Of a stretch of 32,853 nucleotides of DNA, positions 17,955 to 26,942 are shown piece after piece. Numbering within the stretch: position 1 is the stretch's first letter; each line of letters starts with the position of its first letter. The notes under the pieces were generated by a model that saw only the letters and a program-made list of their open reading frames with translations, was not told the origin of the DNA and did no database searches. The position numbers and the translations under genes are program-made. This DNA comes from JBDKTK01 sp039680225 (GTDB lineage Bacteria; Desulfobacterota; Syntrophia; Syntrophales; UBA4778): positions 1 through 32,853 of the forward strand of contig JBDKTK010000299.1 of NCBI GenBank assembly GCA_039680225.1. Direction: 5' to 3'.

Positions 17955-18706
17955 GCGCCCTCCGGTGAGGAAAGCCCGGGGGACAGCCCCGGGCCTGAAT
18001 CAGAAGCAGGCCTGCCGCCTTCATTGCGGCGCAGGTGCCGGACACCCCTCCTGCCGGCAACTATCACGTCGGTTGCAAGTCCCGTCCAGATGCCGTGCTC
18101 GATGATTCCCGCCCGTGATTCCAGTTCCCTCACCAGGCCGTCCCTGTCGGTCAAAGGCCCGAACCGGCAGTCCAGGATGTAATTTCCCTGGTCGGTCCGG
18201 AAGACCCCGGGCCTTTCGGACCGCAGCTTCACCTCGGCCCCGAGCGATTCCAGGAAATCGGATTGGGTCTTCCATCCGAAGGGAAGGACTTCGACCGGGA
18301 CCGGTTTGCGGGACCCCAGGACCGGACTGAGCTTGGCCTCATGCACGACGATCATTTCCCGGCGGCTCGCCTGGGCCAGGATCTTTTCCCTCAGCAGGGC
18401 GCCGCCGCCGCCCTTGATCAGGTTCAGTTCGTGGTCGACTTCGTCCGCCCCGTCGATGGTAATATCCAGCGCGGGATATTCCTCGAGAGAGACCAGCGGT
18501 ATCGCCAGTTTCAGGGCTGCCTGCTCTATAATGGCAGAACTCGGGACGCAGCGGATATCCTCCAGCTCGCCCGCGGCAAGCAGCCTTGCTATCCGCTTCA
18601 GGGCAAACAGTGCGGTGCTGCCGCTCCCCAGGCCGACGCTCATTCCGGATGTGACGAAGTCGACGGCAAAAGACGCGGCCAGTTCCTTGAGCTGGTTTGT
18701 ATTCAT
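17951..18706 (-). CDS. rpiA: Ribose-5-phosphate isomerase A
   Basis: Isomerises ribose-5-phosphate and ribulose-5-phosphate. Motifs: VGLGSGSTALFAL for phosphate binding, SLEEYPALDITIDGADEVDHELNLIKGGGGALLREKI with the catalytic Asp/Glu/Lys, and GPLTDRDGLVRELESRAGIIEHGIW. At 251 residues it is about 25 longer than most RpiA. The extra C-terminal tail (RRNEGGRPASDSGPG and on to SSPEGA) is low-complexity and coincides with the rpe ribosome site and start. Its own start ATG overlaps the pgi stop by four bases and has no ribosome site, so expression probably depends on coupling to pgi. Confidence 0.94.
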   Translation of the reverse strand: MNTNQLKELAASFAVDFVTSGMSVGLGSGSTALFALKRIARLLAAGELEDIRCVPSSAIIEQAALKLAIPLVSLEEYPALDITIDGADEVDHELNLIKGGGGALLREKILAQASRREMIVVHEAKLSPVLGSRKPVPVEVLPFGWKTQSDFLESLGAEVKLRSERPGVFRTDQGNYILDCRFGPLTDRDGLVRELESRAGIIEHGIWTGLATDVIVAGRRGVRHLRRNEGGRPASDSGPGLSPGLSSPEGA

Positions 18707-20406
18707 GTCTGATTTTTCAACGAATAGAAAATATAGTCCAGCCCTTTAACAGGGTCCGAAAGATAAAATGTCAGCACCTTTCGACCCGCTTCGGCGAGGG
18801 CCTTCCTGTCGCCCAGGGCAGCGGCGATTGTGAGCGCTCCGAAGCCGATATTGGTCCCCGGGACGGGAATGTCATCGCCCGCCCCCGGTGCGAACTGGAT
18901 GAAAGAGCCTTTCCCCGAATCGCCCTTGTGGAGCTGCCCCGTCGAGTGCAGGTATCTCGGCCCGAATCCGCATGTGACGGCAACGCCAGTTTTCTGCCGC
19001 AATGACTCCCGGACAAGCCCGAGCATGTTTCGTGTTTTGCCGGAAGGGGCAAGATAGGCCTGCATGCCTATGTAATCGCCTTCCCATACGCCGCCCAGGA
19101 ACTCCTGGATTGCAAGGGAGGGGTCATTTTCCGGGCTGCCGTAAACCGAAATCCCATCCGGGGATGATTTTCCAGGTTCAACCGGAAATGAACCGCCCTC
19201 TATGGCGGCGAGAATCCCGCGCGCCGCTTTCTTGGTGGACTCGACGTTGGGCTGGTCGAAGGGGTTGATCCCCAGGATGGAGCCCGCCACTGCCGTTGCC
19301 ATTTCCCAGAGGTATATCTGCTCCCCTATGCCGTAAGGGCCGGGCACCTTGACAGTGATCGACGGGATCCCCCGGCCGGACAATTCCGGGCGGACTTCGC
19401 CCGGCCACTCATCGCCGTCAAGTTCCAGGAAGACAAAGGCCCGGTCGCTGCCGTACCGGCCGCCCGGCAATTCACCCATGACGGGCAGGATGCCGCGGCC
19501 CTCTTTCCCGGTGCTTTCCGCGATGAGCTGTTCCAGCCAATCGCCGAACGGCGCAATGCGGGGGGAGATGAAAAACGTGAGCTTGTCCAATCCCGCTTGC
19601 GCCAACACGGCCATTGCTGCGCCTAATACAGCCCCGGGGTTTTCCCGGACCGGCGTTGCCGGGCCGCAGATTTTCATTCCGTCCTCTCCCGCTGCCAGCA
19701 GTTTGCGCAGGTCCAGCCCGCAAAGGCGGCCGGGGACAAGCCCGACCAAAGATAACGCTGCATAACGCCCGCCGATATCAGGGTCGTTGAGAAACACCCG
19801 GCGAAAGTTCAGCCTTTGAGCTGTCGCGGCCAGGGAACTCTCCGGGTCGGTTATGGCCGCGAAGCAAGCTCCGGCCCCGGGGACCCTGGCGGCCAGGTCA
19901 TTATGAAAGTAATTGAACAGCGATAATGTTTCGACCGTGGAGCCGGACTTGGTCGAAACAATGAACAGGGTCTTTTCGCGGGAAGCAAGTTCGGAGGCGG
20001 TCCGCACCGCTTCCGGCGCAGTCGTGTCGAGCACGATAAACCGCATGCCCGGCCCGGAGGCCTCTCCGAAAATCTCATGGAACATCTCCGGCGCCAGGCT
20101 CGAACCTCCCATCCCGAGGAGGATAACGGAAGTGAAACCGTCGTCTTTCAATTCCGAAGCGAATGAGTCGATTGCCGGAATTTCCTTGAGCATCGATTCC
20201 GGCAGCCTCAGCCATCCAAGCCTGTTCGTAATTTCAGCGGGTCCCGGTTTCCAGACGGTGTGGTCGCCGTCCCAGATCCGCTGCACCGCGCGCCGGGACT
20301 CAAGCTCCCGGACAGCTTCGCGGACAGGGGCCGCGTATTCTCCAAGGTCAAACTGTATATTCCGAATTTGAAAAGAAGTCTCTGTTTCCGTTTTGAATCC
20401 GATCAC
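18703..20406 (-). CDS. pgi: Glucose-6-phosphate isomerase (Tal-Pgi type Pgi domain, stand-alone)
   Basis: Interconverts glucose-6-phosphate and fructose-6-phosphate. The two SIS domains show LLGMGGSSLAPEMFHEIFG and the phosphate-binding FIVSTKSGSTVETLSLF, and later FDQPNVESTKKAARG and CGFGPRYLHSTGQLHKGD. These sequences resemble the Pgi half of fused transaldolase/Pgi proteins more than classical Pgi; here no transaldolase part is attached and none is encoded nearby. 567 residues. The start codon is GTG at 20406 with GGAGG four bases upstream. It follows glk by 138 bases that hold a dispersed repeat, and overlaps rpiA by four bases. Confidence 0.92.
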   Translation of the reverse strand: MIGFKTETETSFQIRNIQFDLGEYAAPVREAVRELESRRAVQRIWDGDHTVWKPGPAEITNRLGWLRLPESMLKEIPAIDSFASELKDDGFTSVILLGMGGSSLAPEMFHEIFGEASGPGMRFIVLDTTAPEAVRTASELASREKTLFIVSTKSGSTVETLSLFNYFHNDLAARVPGAGACFAAITDPESSLAATAQRLNFRRVFLNDPDIGGRYAALSLVGLVPGRLCGLDLRKLLAAGEDGMKICGPATPVRENPGAVLGAAMAVLAQAGLDKLTFFISPRIAPFGDWLEQLIAESTGKEGRGILPVMGELPGGRYGSDRAFVFLELDGDEWPGEVRPELSGRGIPSITVKVPGPYGIGEQIYLWEMATAVAGSILGINPFDQPNVESTKKAARGILAAIEGGSFPVEPGKSSPDGISVYGSPENDPSLAIQEFLGGVWEGDYIGMQAYLAPSGKTRNMLGLVRESLRQKTGVAVTCGFGPRYLHSTGQLHKGDSGKGSFIQFAPGAGDDIPVPGTNIGFGALTIAAALGDRKALAEAGRKVLTFYLSDPVKGLDYIFYSLKNQT

Positions 20407-20460
20407 GCCGCCTCCGTCTCAGGAATAATTTGAAATATCTTTCCCCCAAATATTTACCGT

Positions 20461-20540
20461 CGGTCGCTGGGCTTGTCGAAGTGACCGTGCCATACAGACG
20501 AAATCCCGTTTCGCTCATTTCGCCAGGCTCAACGGGCGCT
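20461..20540. repeat. Palindromic dispersed repeat, copy 1 (GAGCCTGTCGAAGTGACC family)
   Basis: The unit CGGTCGCTGGGC...GTCGAAGTGACCG occupies 20461-20487, and a facing partial unit, TTCGCCAGGCTCAACGGGC, follows at about 20519-20537. It lies between glk and pgi. Compare 29208-29275, which is the best preserved copy. Confidence 0.75.
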
Positions 20541-20544
20541 TATT

Positions 20545-21549
20545 TTACAGGCACGCATTCTCAAATGCCGCTATTGCAGAGCCGAGCAGTCCCATCCCGG
20601 GGTTTGTAATTACACGGACCGGCATTGAGGAAACCAGGAATGTCTGGCGGCCTTTGCTCTGCAGGGATTCCAGGAATTCCGGTCCCTCGAGGTACGGCAA
20701 TATCCTGGGGGGTATGCCGCCCGCCACATAGATACCGCCGGTCGATTTAACTTTCAAGGCGAGATTTCCGGCCTCGGCCCCCAGGATGGACGCGAATAAT
20801 TTCAGCGTTGCCCTACAGATTTCACACTTTTTTTTCGGGTCCATTGCATTATCGACGATAACGGGTGTGGGGTCGCCGGCCCTCGTTAGTTCTTCTCCGA
20901 GCCACGCGGGCTCCTTCCCGTAGCACCTGTCTTTCAGGAAGCTGTATATATTGTAAATGCCCGGCCCGGAAAGGAGGCGCTCGTAGCTGACATGCTCCAG
21001 GTGGGCGTGGATGTAACCGAAGAGCTCGGTCTCCAGGAAATTACGGGGCCCGAAATCGGCATGGCCGCCCTCGGACGCATGCGGCCGGTACCTTTTTCCG
21101 TCCCAGGTTAGGAACGCCTCCCCCAATCCCGTTCCCGGCGCTATGACAGCAATGTTCCCGCCCGGAAGGGGCGCGCCCTCGGATAAAACAACAAAATCTC
21201 CCTTGGCTAGGTAAGGCACCGCGATAGCGATCGCTTCAAGATCGTTGATGAAGGTGATAGGGTATCCTACCTCCCTGCTGAGTTCTTCTTCTCTAAAAAT
21301 CCAGGGCAGGTTGGTCATTCGCGCCGTTCCGGCGCTGATGGGGGCGGCGATACCCAGGACGGCGCAGGAAACTGCGTGTCCCAGGTCCTCCCCGAATGCC
21401 TTGAGCATTGGGGCGAGCCCGTCAAAGTCTGCGGTCAGATATTTTTTCTCCAGCACGGGATCGCGCGGCCTGAAATCTCCGGAGTACGCGGCTACTATGG
21501 TCTTGGTCGCTCCGATATCGGCTGCAATTATCAGTCTGCTGCTTTTCAT
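20545..21549 (-). CDS. glk: Glucokinase
   Basis: A 334-residue glucokinase of the Glk (not ROK) family, phosphorylating glucose to glucose-6-phosphate with ATP. Motifs: IAADIGATKTIVAAY for phosphate binding, MTNLPWIFREEEL, FINDLEAIAIAVPYL with catalytic Asp, VIAPGTGLGEAFL, and SEGGHADFGPRNFLE; the C-terminal STGGIYVAGGIPPRIL is the adenosine site. It is the first gene of the glucose-6-phosphate/pentose phosphate run and feeds both pgi and zwf. The ribosome site before ATG 21549 is weak. Confidence 0.94.
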   Translation of the reverse strand: MKSSRLIIAADIGATKTIVAAYSGDFRPRDPVLEKKYLTADFDGLAPMLKAFGEDLGHAVSCAVLGIAAPISAGTARMTNLPWIFREEELSREVGYPITFINDLEAIAIAVPYLAKGDFVVLSEGAPLPGGNIAVIAPGTGLGEAFLTWDGKRYRPHASEGGHADFGPRNFLETELFGYIHAHLEHVSYERLLSGPGIYNIYSFLKDRCYGKEPAWLGEELTRAGDPTPVIVDNAMDPKKKCEICRATLKLFASILGAEAGNLALKVKSTGGIYVAGGIPPRILPYLEGPEFLESLQSKGRQTFLVSSMPVRVITNPGMGLLGSAIAAFENACL

Positions 21550-21564
21550 AAGCCCCCGGTAATG

Positions 21565-21646
21565 CTCGTTTCGACAGGCTCAACGCGCGGTCAAACCCGG
21601 TCACTGATTTTATATTATTACGGTCACTGAGCTCGAAGTGTGACAG
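21565..21646. repeat. Palindromic dispersed repeat, copy 2
   Basis: CTCGTTTCGACAGGCTCAAC at 21565-21584 faces GGTCACTGAGCTCGAAGTGT at about 21622-21641. Between them GGTCACTGA occurs an extra time near 21599-21607, so GGTCACTGA is directly repeated. It fills the gap between glk and the CoA-binding protein gene. Confidence 0.75.
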
Positions 21647-21672
21647 TATGTTTCAGATAGCTGTTCCGGATT

Positions 21673-22089
21673 CTATTCTTTATTAAACAGGTCGCTGTGC
21701 TCGTGGTACATGCATTTGCCGTGGACAAAGGTAAATCCCGCCTGCTCGGCCATCTTCTGCGCCTCTTCGCTGCGTTCCATTTGCAGCCAGATTATTTCTA
21801 TGTCGGCGCGTTCGCTTCTCCTCCTGATTGCTTCCCCGACTATCTGCACGGCGAATACGGCGGGCCGGAATATTTCCAATATATCTATTTTGTCCGGGAC
21901 TTGCATCAGGTCCGGGTAACATTTCCTGCCCCCGATAAACTCCGCATTCGGGTTTATGGGGATGACCCTGTAACGATTGCGCGACAGGTACTCGGGGATG
22001 GAATTGGCCGCCTTATAGGGGCTCCTTGACATGCCGTATACGGCTATCGTGCGGTATTTTTCGAATATGTCGCGTATCGAATCCCTCAT
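21673..22089 (-). CDS. CoA-binding domain protein (YccU-like)
   Basis: A 138-residue Rossmann-fold CoA-binding protein: RTIAVYGMSRSPYKAANSIPEYLSRNRYRVIPINPN at the N-terminus, KIDILEIFRPAVFAVQIVGEAI in the middle and EIIWLQMERSEEAQKMAEQAGFTFVHGKCMYHEH at the end, all family landmarks. Function is unknown; members bind CoA or nucleotides. The frame stays open to 22164, but those extra codons run through the SOD terminator hairpin; the ATG at 22089, with GAGG just upstream, gives the normal family length and is preferred. Confidence 0.87.
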   Translation of the reverse strand: MRDSIRDIFEKYRTIAVYGMSRSPYKAANSIPEYLSRNRYRVIPINPNAEFIGGRKCYPDLMQVPDKIDILEIFRPAVFAVQIVGEAIRRRSERADIEIIWLQMERSEEAQKMAEQAGFTFVHGKCMYHEHSDLFNKE

Positions 22090-22135
22090 AACCTCTATGA
22101 ATCTTAATAGGGAGGCAGGGTTTTGGCAAGATTTC

Positions 22136-22173
22136 AAAAAAAGAGCGGAGATTTCTTGTCGCAATCTCCGCTC
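22136..22173 (-). terminator. Rho-independent terminator of the superoxide dismutase gene
   Basis: On the minus strand an 11-base perfect stem (GAGCGGAGATT with AATCTCCGCTC, 22143-22173) with a 9-base loop is followed by seven T (22136-22142 read in reverse). It starts 23 bases beyond the sod stop codon. Confidence 0.92.
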
Positions 22174-22196
22174 CTTCCGATTCCCGTTTACCTGAT

Positions 22197-22811
<615 letters not shown>

Positions 22812-23019
22812 AACACCTCCTGTTTGTTCTTATTACCGGTCGGGACCGGCCTTCTCCCCCAAACTGCAGGGGAGATAATTGAACTTACCATAACGGATGT
22901 TTGTTTCCAAATCTAAAAAATACGCCGTTAATTATAATAAATTCTCCTGAAAATTATGCTTATACGGGCAGGCATGATTTCGGGATCGGAAAGGGCTGAA
23001 TAACATTTAAGCGGCTGGA

Positions 23020-23694
23020 TTAAGTTGTGAGGGCCAAAGGTTCGATGCACCGGGGCGAGTCGAACCGCGGGGAATTGACGAATGCCGATACCTCGTGCAT
23101 TTCCATCAGGCCGGCCGGATAGGGCTTGAGGATTTCCCCGAGCACCCTTGAATCCGCTTCCGGGTTGAGCCACATATCCTCCTTATCCCTGGGGATGATG
23201 GCCGGCATGCGGTCATGGCATTGCTCTACAAGGCTGTTTGCCGCCACGGTCAGGATGGCGCAGGTGGCGCGTTGGACCCCCTCCCTGAGAGAAGTTTCAT
23301 AGATACCCGCCATGCCGAAAGGTCGCCCTTCCCGCAGTGTTATGTAGAAGGGCTTTTTTGCCTTTCCCCGCAGCCATTCATAAAAGCCGTCGGCGATGAT
23401 CAGGCAGCGCCTCCGGCGAAATGCATCCCGGAAGCCGGGCTTCAGGGCGGCTGTTTCGGCCCGCGCGTTTATAATGCCTTTTTTATTATCCCTGCTCCAG
23501 GCCGGGACGAGCCCCCAGTGGAAGAACTCCAGGTTTCGGCCCGCAGGCCCGGAAATAACGGCGGCGATTTCCTGGCCGGGAGCTATATTGAACCGTTCGG
23601 CGCATTCCACCGCATTGCCGCTTGCGTGCTTCTCAAGACCGAACGATTCGGCGATTATCACATACGGGCTCACCCTGACAAAACGGCCGCACAC
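23020..23694 (-). CDS. yedK: SOS response-associated peptidase (SRAP; HMCES/YedK family)
   Basis: A 224-residue SRAP protein, which forms a covalent thiazolidine link to abasic sites in single-stranded DNA through Cys2. Conserved residues are present: Cys2 (MCGRF), Asn77 (IINARAET), Glu106 (ADGFYEW) and His160 (CHDRMPAII). Cys2 must become the N-terminus, which fixes the start at the GTG 23692-23694, since the codon after it is TGC. That GTG lies three bases after the stop of the small membrane protein gene, with only a weak GGGGCGGA site, so translation is probably coupled. Confidence 0.94.
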   Translation of the reverse strand: MCGRFVRVSPYVIIAESFGLEKHASGNAVECAERFNIAPGQEIAAVISGPAGRNLEFFHWGLVPAWSRDNKKGIINARAETAALKPGFRDAFRRRRCLIIADGFYEWLRGKAKKPFYITLREGRPFGMAGIYETSLREGVQRATCAILTVAANSLVEQCHDRMPAIIPRDKEDMWLNPEADSRVLGEILKPYPAGLMEMHEVSAFVNSPRFDSPRCIEPLALTT

Positions 23695-23697
23695 TTG

Positions 23698-24237
23698 TCA
23701 GGTCCGCCCCTTGGATTTTTCCACGGCTTTTTTCATTTTGCGCGAGAACAGGCTTCCCAGGGCAAAGACTATGAAACCTGTTCCGATCAGGAATTGCACG
23801 AAAACTTCTTCCTTCTCTGCGCCTGCCCTGAACGCCTCGACGGCCTTCGCGATATTTGAGACCCCGAAAAAGACAAACAGGATCGGGACTATATAATTGA
23901 CGATGTTGCCGATACGCATCTGCTGTCCGGACTCGGTTGCCGGCGGAACTCCCGGGGACGGCGCGGCAGAAGGGACGGGAGAAACGCTTGCCGGGGCCGG
24001 CCTCTTTTCCAGCCTCTTTTCCGCCTTCGGCTGGCGCCCGGATGCTCCGCGAGAAGGCCGGTAGCCGGTTGCCTCTTTCTTCTGGCCGGCAAGGGACCAT
24101 ATTAACCGGTCGCGCTCTTCGGGGTCCTTCACCGTCTTGAGCCTGCGTATCATATCCTGGCGCTGTGATTCGCTGTCGCCCATTGAAATGCCGAATTTAC
24201 TCAGCAAATCTCCCAACGTGTTTTGAGGATCAGCCAT
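23698..24237 (-). CDS. Predicted small membrane protein of unknown function
   Basis: A 179-residue protein I do not recognise. The N-terminal 55 residues are charged and helical (SESQRQDMIRRLKTVKDPEERDRLIWSLAG), then a basic linker and a Pro/Ala/Ser-rich stretch to about 105, and two hydrophobic helices at the C-terminus (YIVPILFVFFGVSNIAKAV and VFVQFLIGTGFIVFALGSLF) ending in a basic tail. The topology suggests both termini inside the cell. GGAGGG precedes the ATG. The SRAP gene follows after three bases, so the two form an operon. Confidence 0.72.
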   Translation of the reverse strand: MADPQNTLGDLLSKFGISMGDSESQRQDMIRRLKTVKDPEERDRLIWSLAGQKKEATGYRPSRGASGRQPKAEKRLEKRPAPASVSPVPSAAPSPGVPPATESGQQMRIGNIVNYIVPILFVFFGVSNIAKAVEAFRAGAEKEEVFVQFLIGTGFIVFALGSLFSRKMKKAVEKSKGRT

Positions 24238-24444
24238 GGAGCCCTCCAGTGTTTCTGCATTATTGCCGGTTTTTATTCTGTTTTTATATCACATTGAAAA
24301 AATGGCCAGTCAAGGGAAAAAGCTACGGTCAAAAACCCCGGAAAAATAAGTGATAGGAACCGGCCAAATCAGACGTATCATTATAGAGTGATCAATGATA
24401 TGAAATTATCTTGTTGAAAAGAGGAATGTATAAAGGAGAATCCC

Positions 24445-24876
24445 ATGTCAAAAGCAAAGAACGGCGACACTGTGAAAGTCCATTACACCGGAAAGCTCGA
24501 CGACGGGACCGTTTTTGACTCGTCTGAGAACAAGGAGCCCCTGGAGTTCAAAATTGGCGAGGGGCAGGTGATCGCCGGGTTTGAAGATGCTGTGATCGGA
24601 ATGGACAAGGGCGATTCCAAAACAGCCAGGATCCCCGCCGACAAGGCTTACGGCCCGCACCGGGAAGATATGGTGATCGAAGTGGACCGCGACAAACTCT
24701 CCGCCGACACCGTGCCGAAGAAGGGTGAGCTGTGGCAGATCAGCAGGGAGAACGACGACCCCATAATCGTCATGGTCGCGGATGTCGACGACAGCAAGGT
24801 GACCCTCGACGCCAATCACCCCCTGGCGGGGAAAGACCTCACGTTTGACATACAGGTTGAAGAAGTGAACACCTGA
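24445..24876 (+). CDS. FKBP-type peptidyl-prolyl isomerase (SlyD-like)
   Basis: A 143-residue SlyD-like PPIase. The FKBP fold is split by an IF insert: VKVHYTGKLDDGTVFDSSE and PLEFKIGEGQVIAGFEDAVIGMDKGD, then the insert-in-flap region from AYGPHREDMVIEVDRDKL to about residue 125, then HPLAGKDLTFDIQVEEV. It lacks the His-rich metal-binding tail of E. coli SlyD. AAGGAG lies six bases before the ATG. It converges on the PAS gene, and stands alone in its transcription unit. Confidence 0.93.
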   Translation: MSKAKNGDTVKVHYTGKLDDGTVFDSSENKEPLEFKIGEGQVIAGFEDAVIGMDKGDSKTARIPADKAYGPHREDMVIEVDRDKLSADTVPKKGELWQISRENDDPIIVMVADVDDSKVTLDANHPLAGKDLTFDIQVEEVNT

Positions 24877-24898
24877 AGGAGGTTCACTGATGGCCGTT

Positions 24899-24921
24899 GG
24901 TCCCGGGCGGTTTCCCGGGCC
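24899..24921. terminator. Possible bidirectional terminator between convergent genes
   Basis: GGtCCCGGG, loop CGGTTT, CCCGGGCC form a GC-rich hairpin between the FKBP stop (24876, +) and the PAS gene stop (24931, -). On the plus strand the T-rich part (TCAATTTTTCTT) starts about ten bases later, so it is not textbook. A second small hairpin, GTGAAC/GTTCAC (24865-24887), overlaps the FKBP stop codon. Confidence 0.45.
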
Positions 24922-24930
24922 TCCAATCCC

Positions 24931-26862
24931 TCAATTTTTCTTAACGACGTCAAGGGCGATCCTGATCCTTGCCGCGAGGAATTCGATGTTGGACTGGTTG
25001 GGGGGCGGGGCTACGCCGCCCCCGTTGACGACGTCGCTCGAGAGCACCACCCTGGCATCGGGGTTTATGCGGCGGATCTGCTCGACGAGGTCCCTGGCGC
25101 CGCTCTTCAGTTTATCAATCACCACAAGGTCTATGCCCATCCGGGTCTCCCGGTATATTGACATGGCTTCCGAAGCGCTGGTCGCGAGCAGTATATTGTA
25201 GCCGAAAGCCTCAAGGATCTCTTTGATCAGGTCGCCATTAATGAGGTCTTCGTGGATGAGGAGGAGATTCTCTCCCCTTCCCCTGACAACCCTGATAAGG
25301 AGCCGCTCGACATCCTTTTGTCTCGTTATGTCGTTGACGCTGCCGAGAACGGCGGCCCTGCCCTCAAAAAAGAAGGGGACGACCGACTCCAGCAGCCACT
25401 TGATTTCCCCTGTCTTGGTGACGATCCGGTATTCGTAGGGGGAGTTGATTTCGCCCCTGAGCATCTGTTTGCTGCGTTCCCTCATTTTCTGCCGGTAGTC
25501 GGGATGGACGATCTCCATCATGCTCATTTTTTTGAGCTCTTCGGCGGTATATCCCAGGTACCGTGTCATAAAGGGGTTGGCATAGACAATCCTGCCTTCC
25601 TGCCTGAGGTAAATGCCGATCTGGATATTCTCTCCGGCGATGCGGAAGGCGTCCTCGAGCACCTTGCGTTCGGTGATATCGCGGGTAACGCCGAGCACGG
25701 CCTGCACGCTGTCGTCTTCCTTGTAGCGCAGCGGGACAAGCCGCGTGTCCTCCCAGGCATGGTCTCCCGTCAGGGCCGCGCCCGTTTCGAAGCGGACGGG
25801 CTCCCCCGTCGAAAAGACCTCGTCGTACATATTTTTGTAATAATCGTATGCTTCATCGGAGACGAATTCTTTCCAGGATTTCCCGATCATTTCTTCGGGC
25901 TTGAGTTCGAAGAACCGGGCGGCCCTGCTGTTGACATACCGGATCCTGTCTTCGGGGTCCACGATGTAGATCAGGTCCTGGGATGCTTCCGCGATTAAGC
26001 GATAGCGCTGTTCGCTCCGCTGCAATTCCTCGCTGGACCGGGACCCGGCCGCCGCATGAAGCGCTTCGATCCTCTTGGTTTGTGTTATGTCCCTTGCAAT
26101 CCCTTCCACGCCTTTCAACTCGCCTTGTTGGTCCAGAATGGGAAGCGCTTTCAACTCGAGCCAGGCCATACCTCCATCCTTTCTCCTTATCCGCAGTTCC
26201 AGGGGCATTTCCCAACTTTCGGTGTTGCAGTCGCTGACGGCCTGGATTTTCTTAAAGTCCTCGGGTTCGATGATCTTGAGCCCGAGTTCCGGATCGGCAT
26301 AAAAGTCGTTCAGCCCGTACCCGGTTATGCTTTCCGCTGCCCTGTTTATGAAGGACAACGCGCCGTTGTCGCCCTCGTCATAGCGGTAAATCATTTCAGG
26401 TATATTATCCGCGAGTCTCCTATATCGGGCTTCGCTGCGCCGAAGGGCCTCTTCAACCTGCCTTTGAAATTCCAGGTCACGCCCGAGGATCTGGACCCCT
26501 GTTAAAGAGCCCCCCGGGCTGAAAGAGGCAACGCAGTGCCATTGGATCAGGCGCCCCGGGCTGCCGGGAATGGTGGCCCTGTGTTCGACTAAGATAGAGG
26601 GGGTTTCGGAACTGAGAAGCGGCATCGATTTCAGTATCTCGACGCCCGGGGCGGGATCAAGGATGTTTCTGCCTATCAGGTTTTTGGCATCCAGACAGGT
26701 CAGATTACAGAACGCCGGGTTGGCATATATTATGGAACCCTCGGGTGAAAATCTGCAGACGGGCTCGGCCTGATTCTCGACCATCTCCCTGAAAAAGGCC
26801 TCGCTCCTTTGCAATTCATCAATACGCTGCTGGAGATCATGGCTAAATCTGGAAGCCGCCAT
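24931..26862 (-). CDS. Multi-PAS sensor protein with degenerate receiver domain, no kinase
   Basis: 643 residues from the ATG at 26862, chosen for AAGGAG seven bases upstream (the frame is open to 26946). Four PAS domains: about 20-135, 142-265, 280-405 and 405-520, each with the sequence of a PAS core and three with PAC ends (GVEGIARDITQTKRIEAL, AVLGVTRDITERKVLED, SVNDITRQKDVERLL). Residues about 530-643 look like a response-regulator receiver: ENLLLIHEDLINGDLIKEILEAFGYN, VVIDKLKSG, VVLSSD. The phosphoacceptor Asp is kept, but the acidic pair is HED, and I find no conserved Lys near the C-terminus. There is no histidine kinase, GGDEF, EAL or DNA-binding domain and no membrane segment, so any partner is missing or elsewhere. 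A dyad overlaps its promoter. Confidence 0.87.
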   Translation of the reverse strand: MAASRFSHDLQQRIDELQRSEAFFREMVENQAEPVCRFSPEGSIIYANPAFCNLTCLDAKNLIGRNILDPAPGVEILKSMPLLSSETPSILVEHRATIPGSPGRLIQWHCVASFSPGGSLTGVQILGRDLEFQRQVEEALRRSEARYRRLADNIPEMIYRYDEGDNGALSFINRAAESITGYGLNDFYADPELGLKIIEPEDFKKIQAVSDCNTESWEMPLELRIRRKDGGMAWLELKALPILDQQGELKGVEGIARDITQTKRIEALHAAAGSRSSEELQRSEQRYRLIAEASQDLIYIVDPEDRIRYVNSRAARFFELKPEEMIGKSWKEFVSDEAYDYYKNMYDEVFSTGEPVRFETGAALTGDHAWEDTRLVPLRYKEDDSVQAVLGVTRDITERKVLEDAFRIAGENIQIGIYLRQEGRIVYANPFMTRYLGYTAEELKKMSMMEIVHPDYRQKMRERSKQMLRGEINSPYEYRIVTKTGEIKWLLESVVPFFFEGRAAVLGSVNDITRQKDVERLLIRVVRGRGENLLLIHEDLINGDLIKEILEAFGYNILLATSASEAMSIYRETRMGIDLVVIDKLKSGARDLVEQIRRINPDARVVLSSDVVNGGGVAPPPNQSNIEFLAARIRIALDVVKKN

Positions 26863-26913
26863 CAGACATCTCCTTCCCGGTTTATGCGCATGTGTACGAA
26901 AGGAATCGAGCAA

Positions 26914-26942
26914 CTTATATATCAAAACGTGTAAAATTGCAA
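26914..26942 (-). promoter_or_regulatory. Candidate sigma70-type promoter of the PAS gene
   Basis: On the minus strand TTGCAA (26937-26942) is separated by 17 bases from TATAAG (26914-26919), giving a start near 26907 and about 45 bases of leader to the ATG at 26862. The -35 box overlaps the outer end of the dyad at 26939-26976. Prediction by eye. Confidence 0.45.

Noticed and set aside
24890..25201. Open frame of 103 codons with a strong AAGGAGG site just after the FKBP gene
   Set aside because: It lies almost wholly antisense to the receiver domain of the PAS gene, has no recognisable homology, and its ribosome site is inside a hairpin overlapping the FKBP stop. Kept only as a curiosity.
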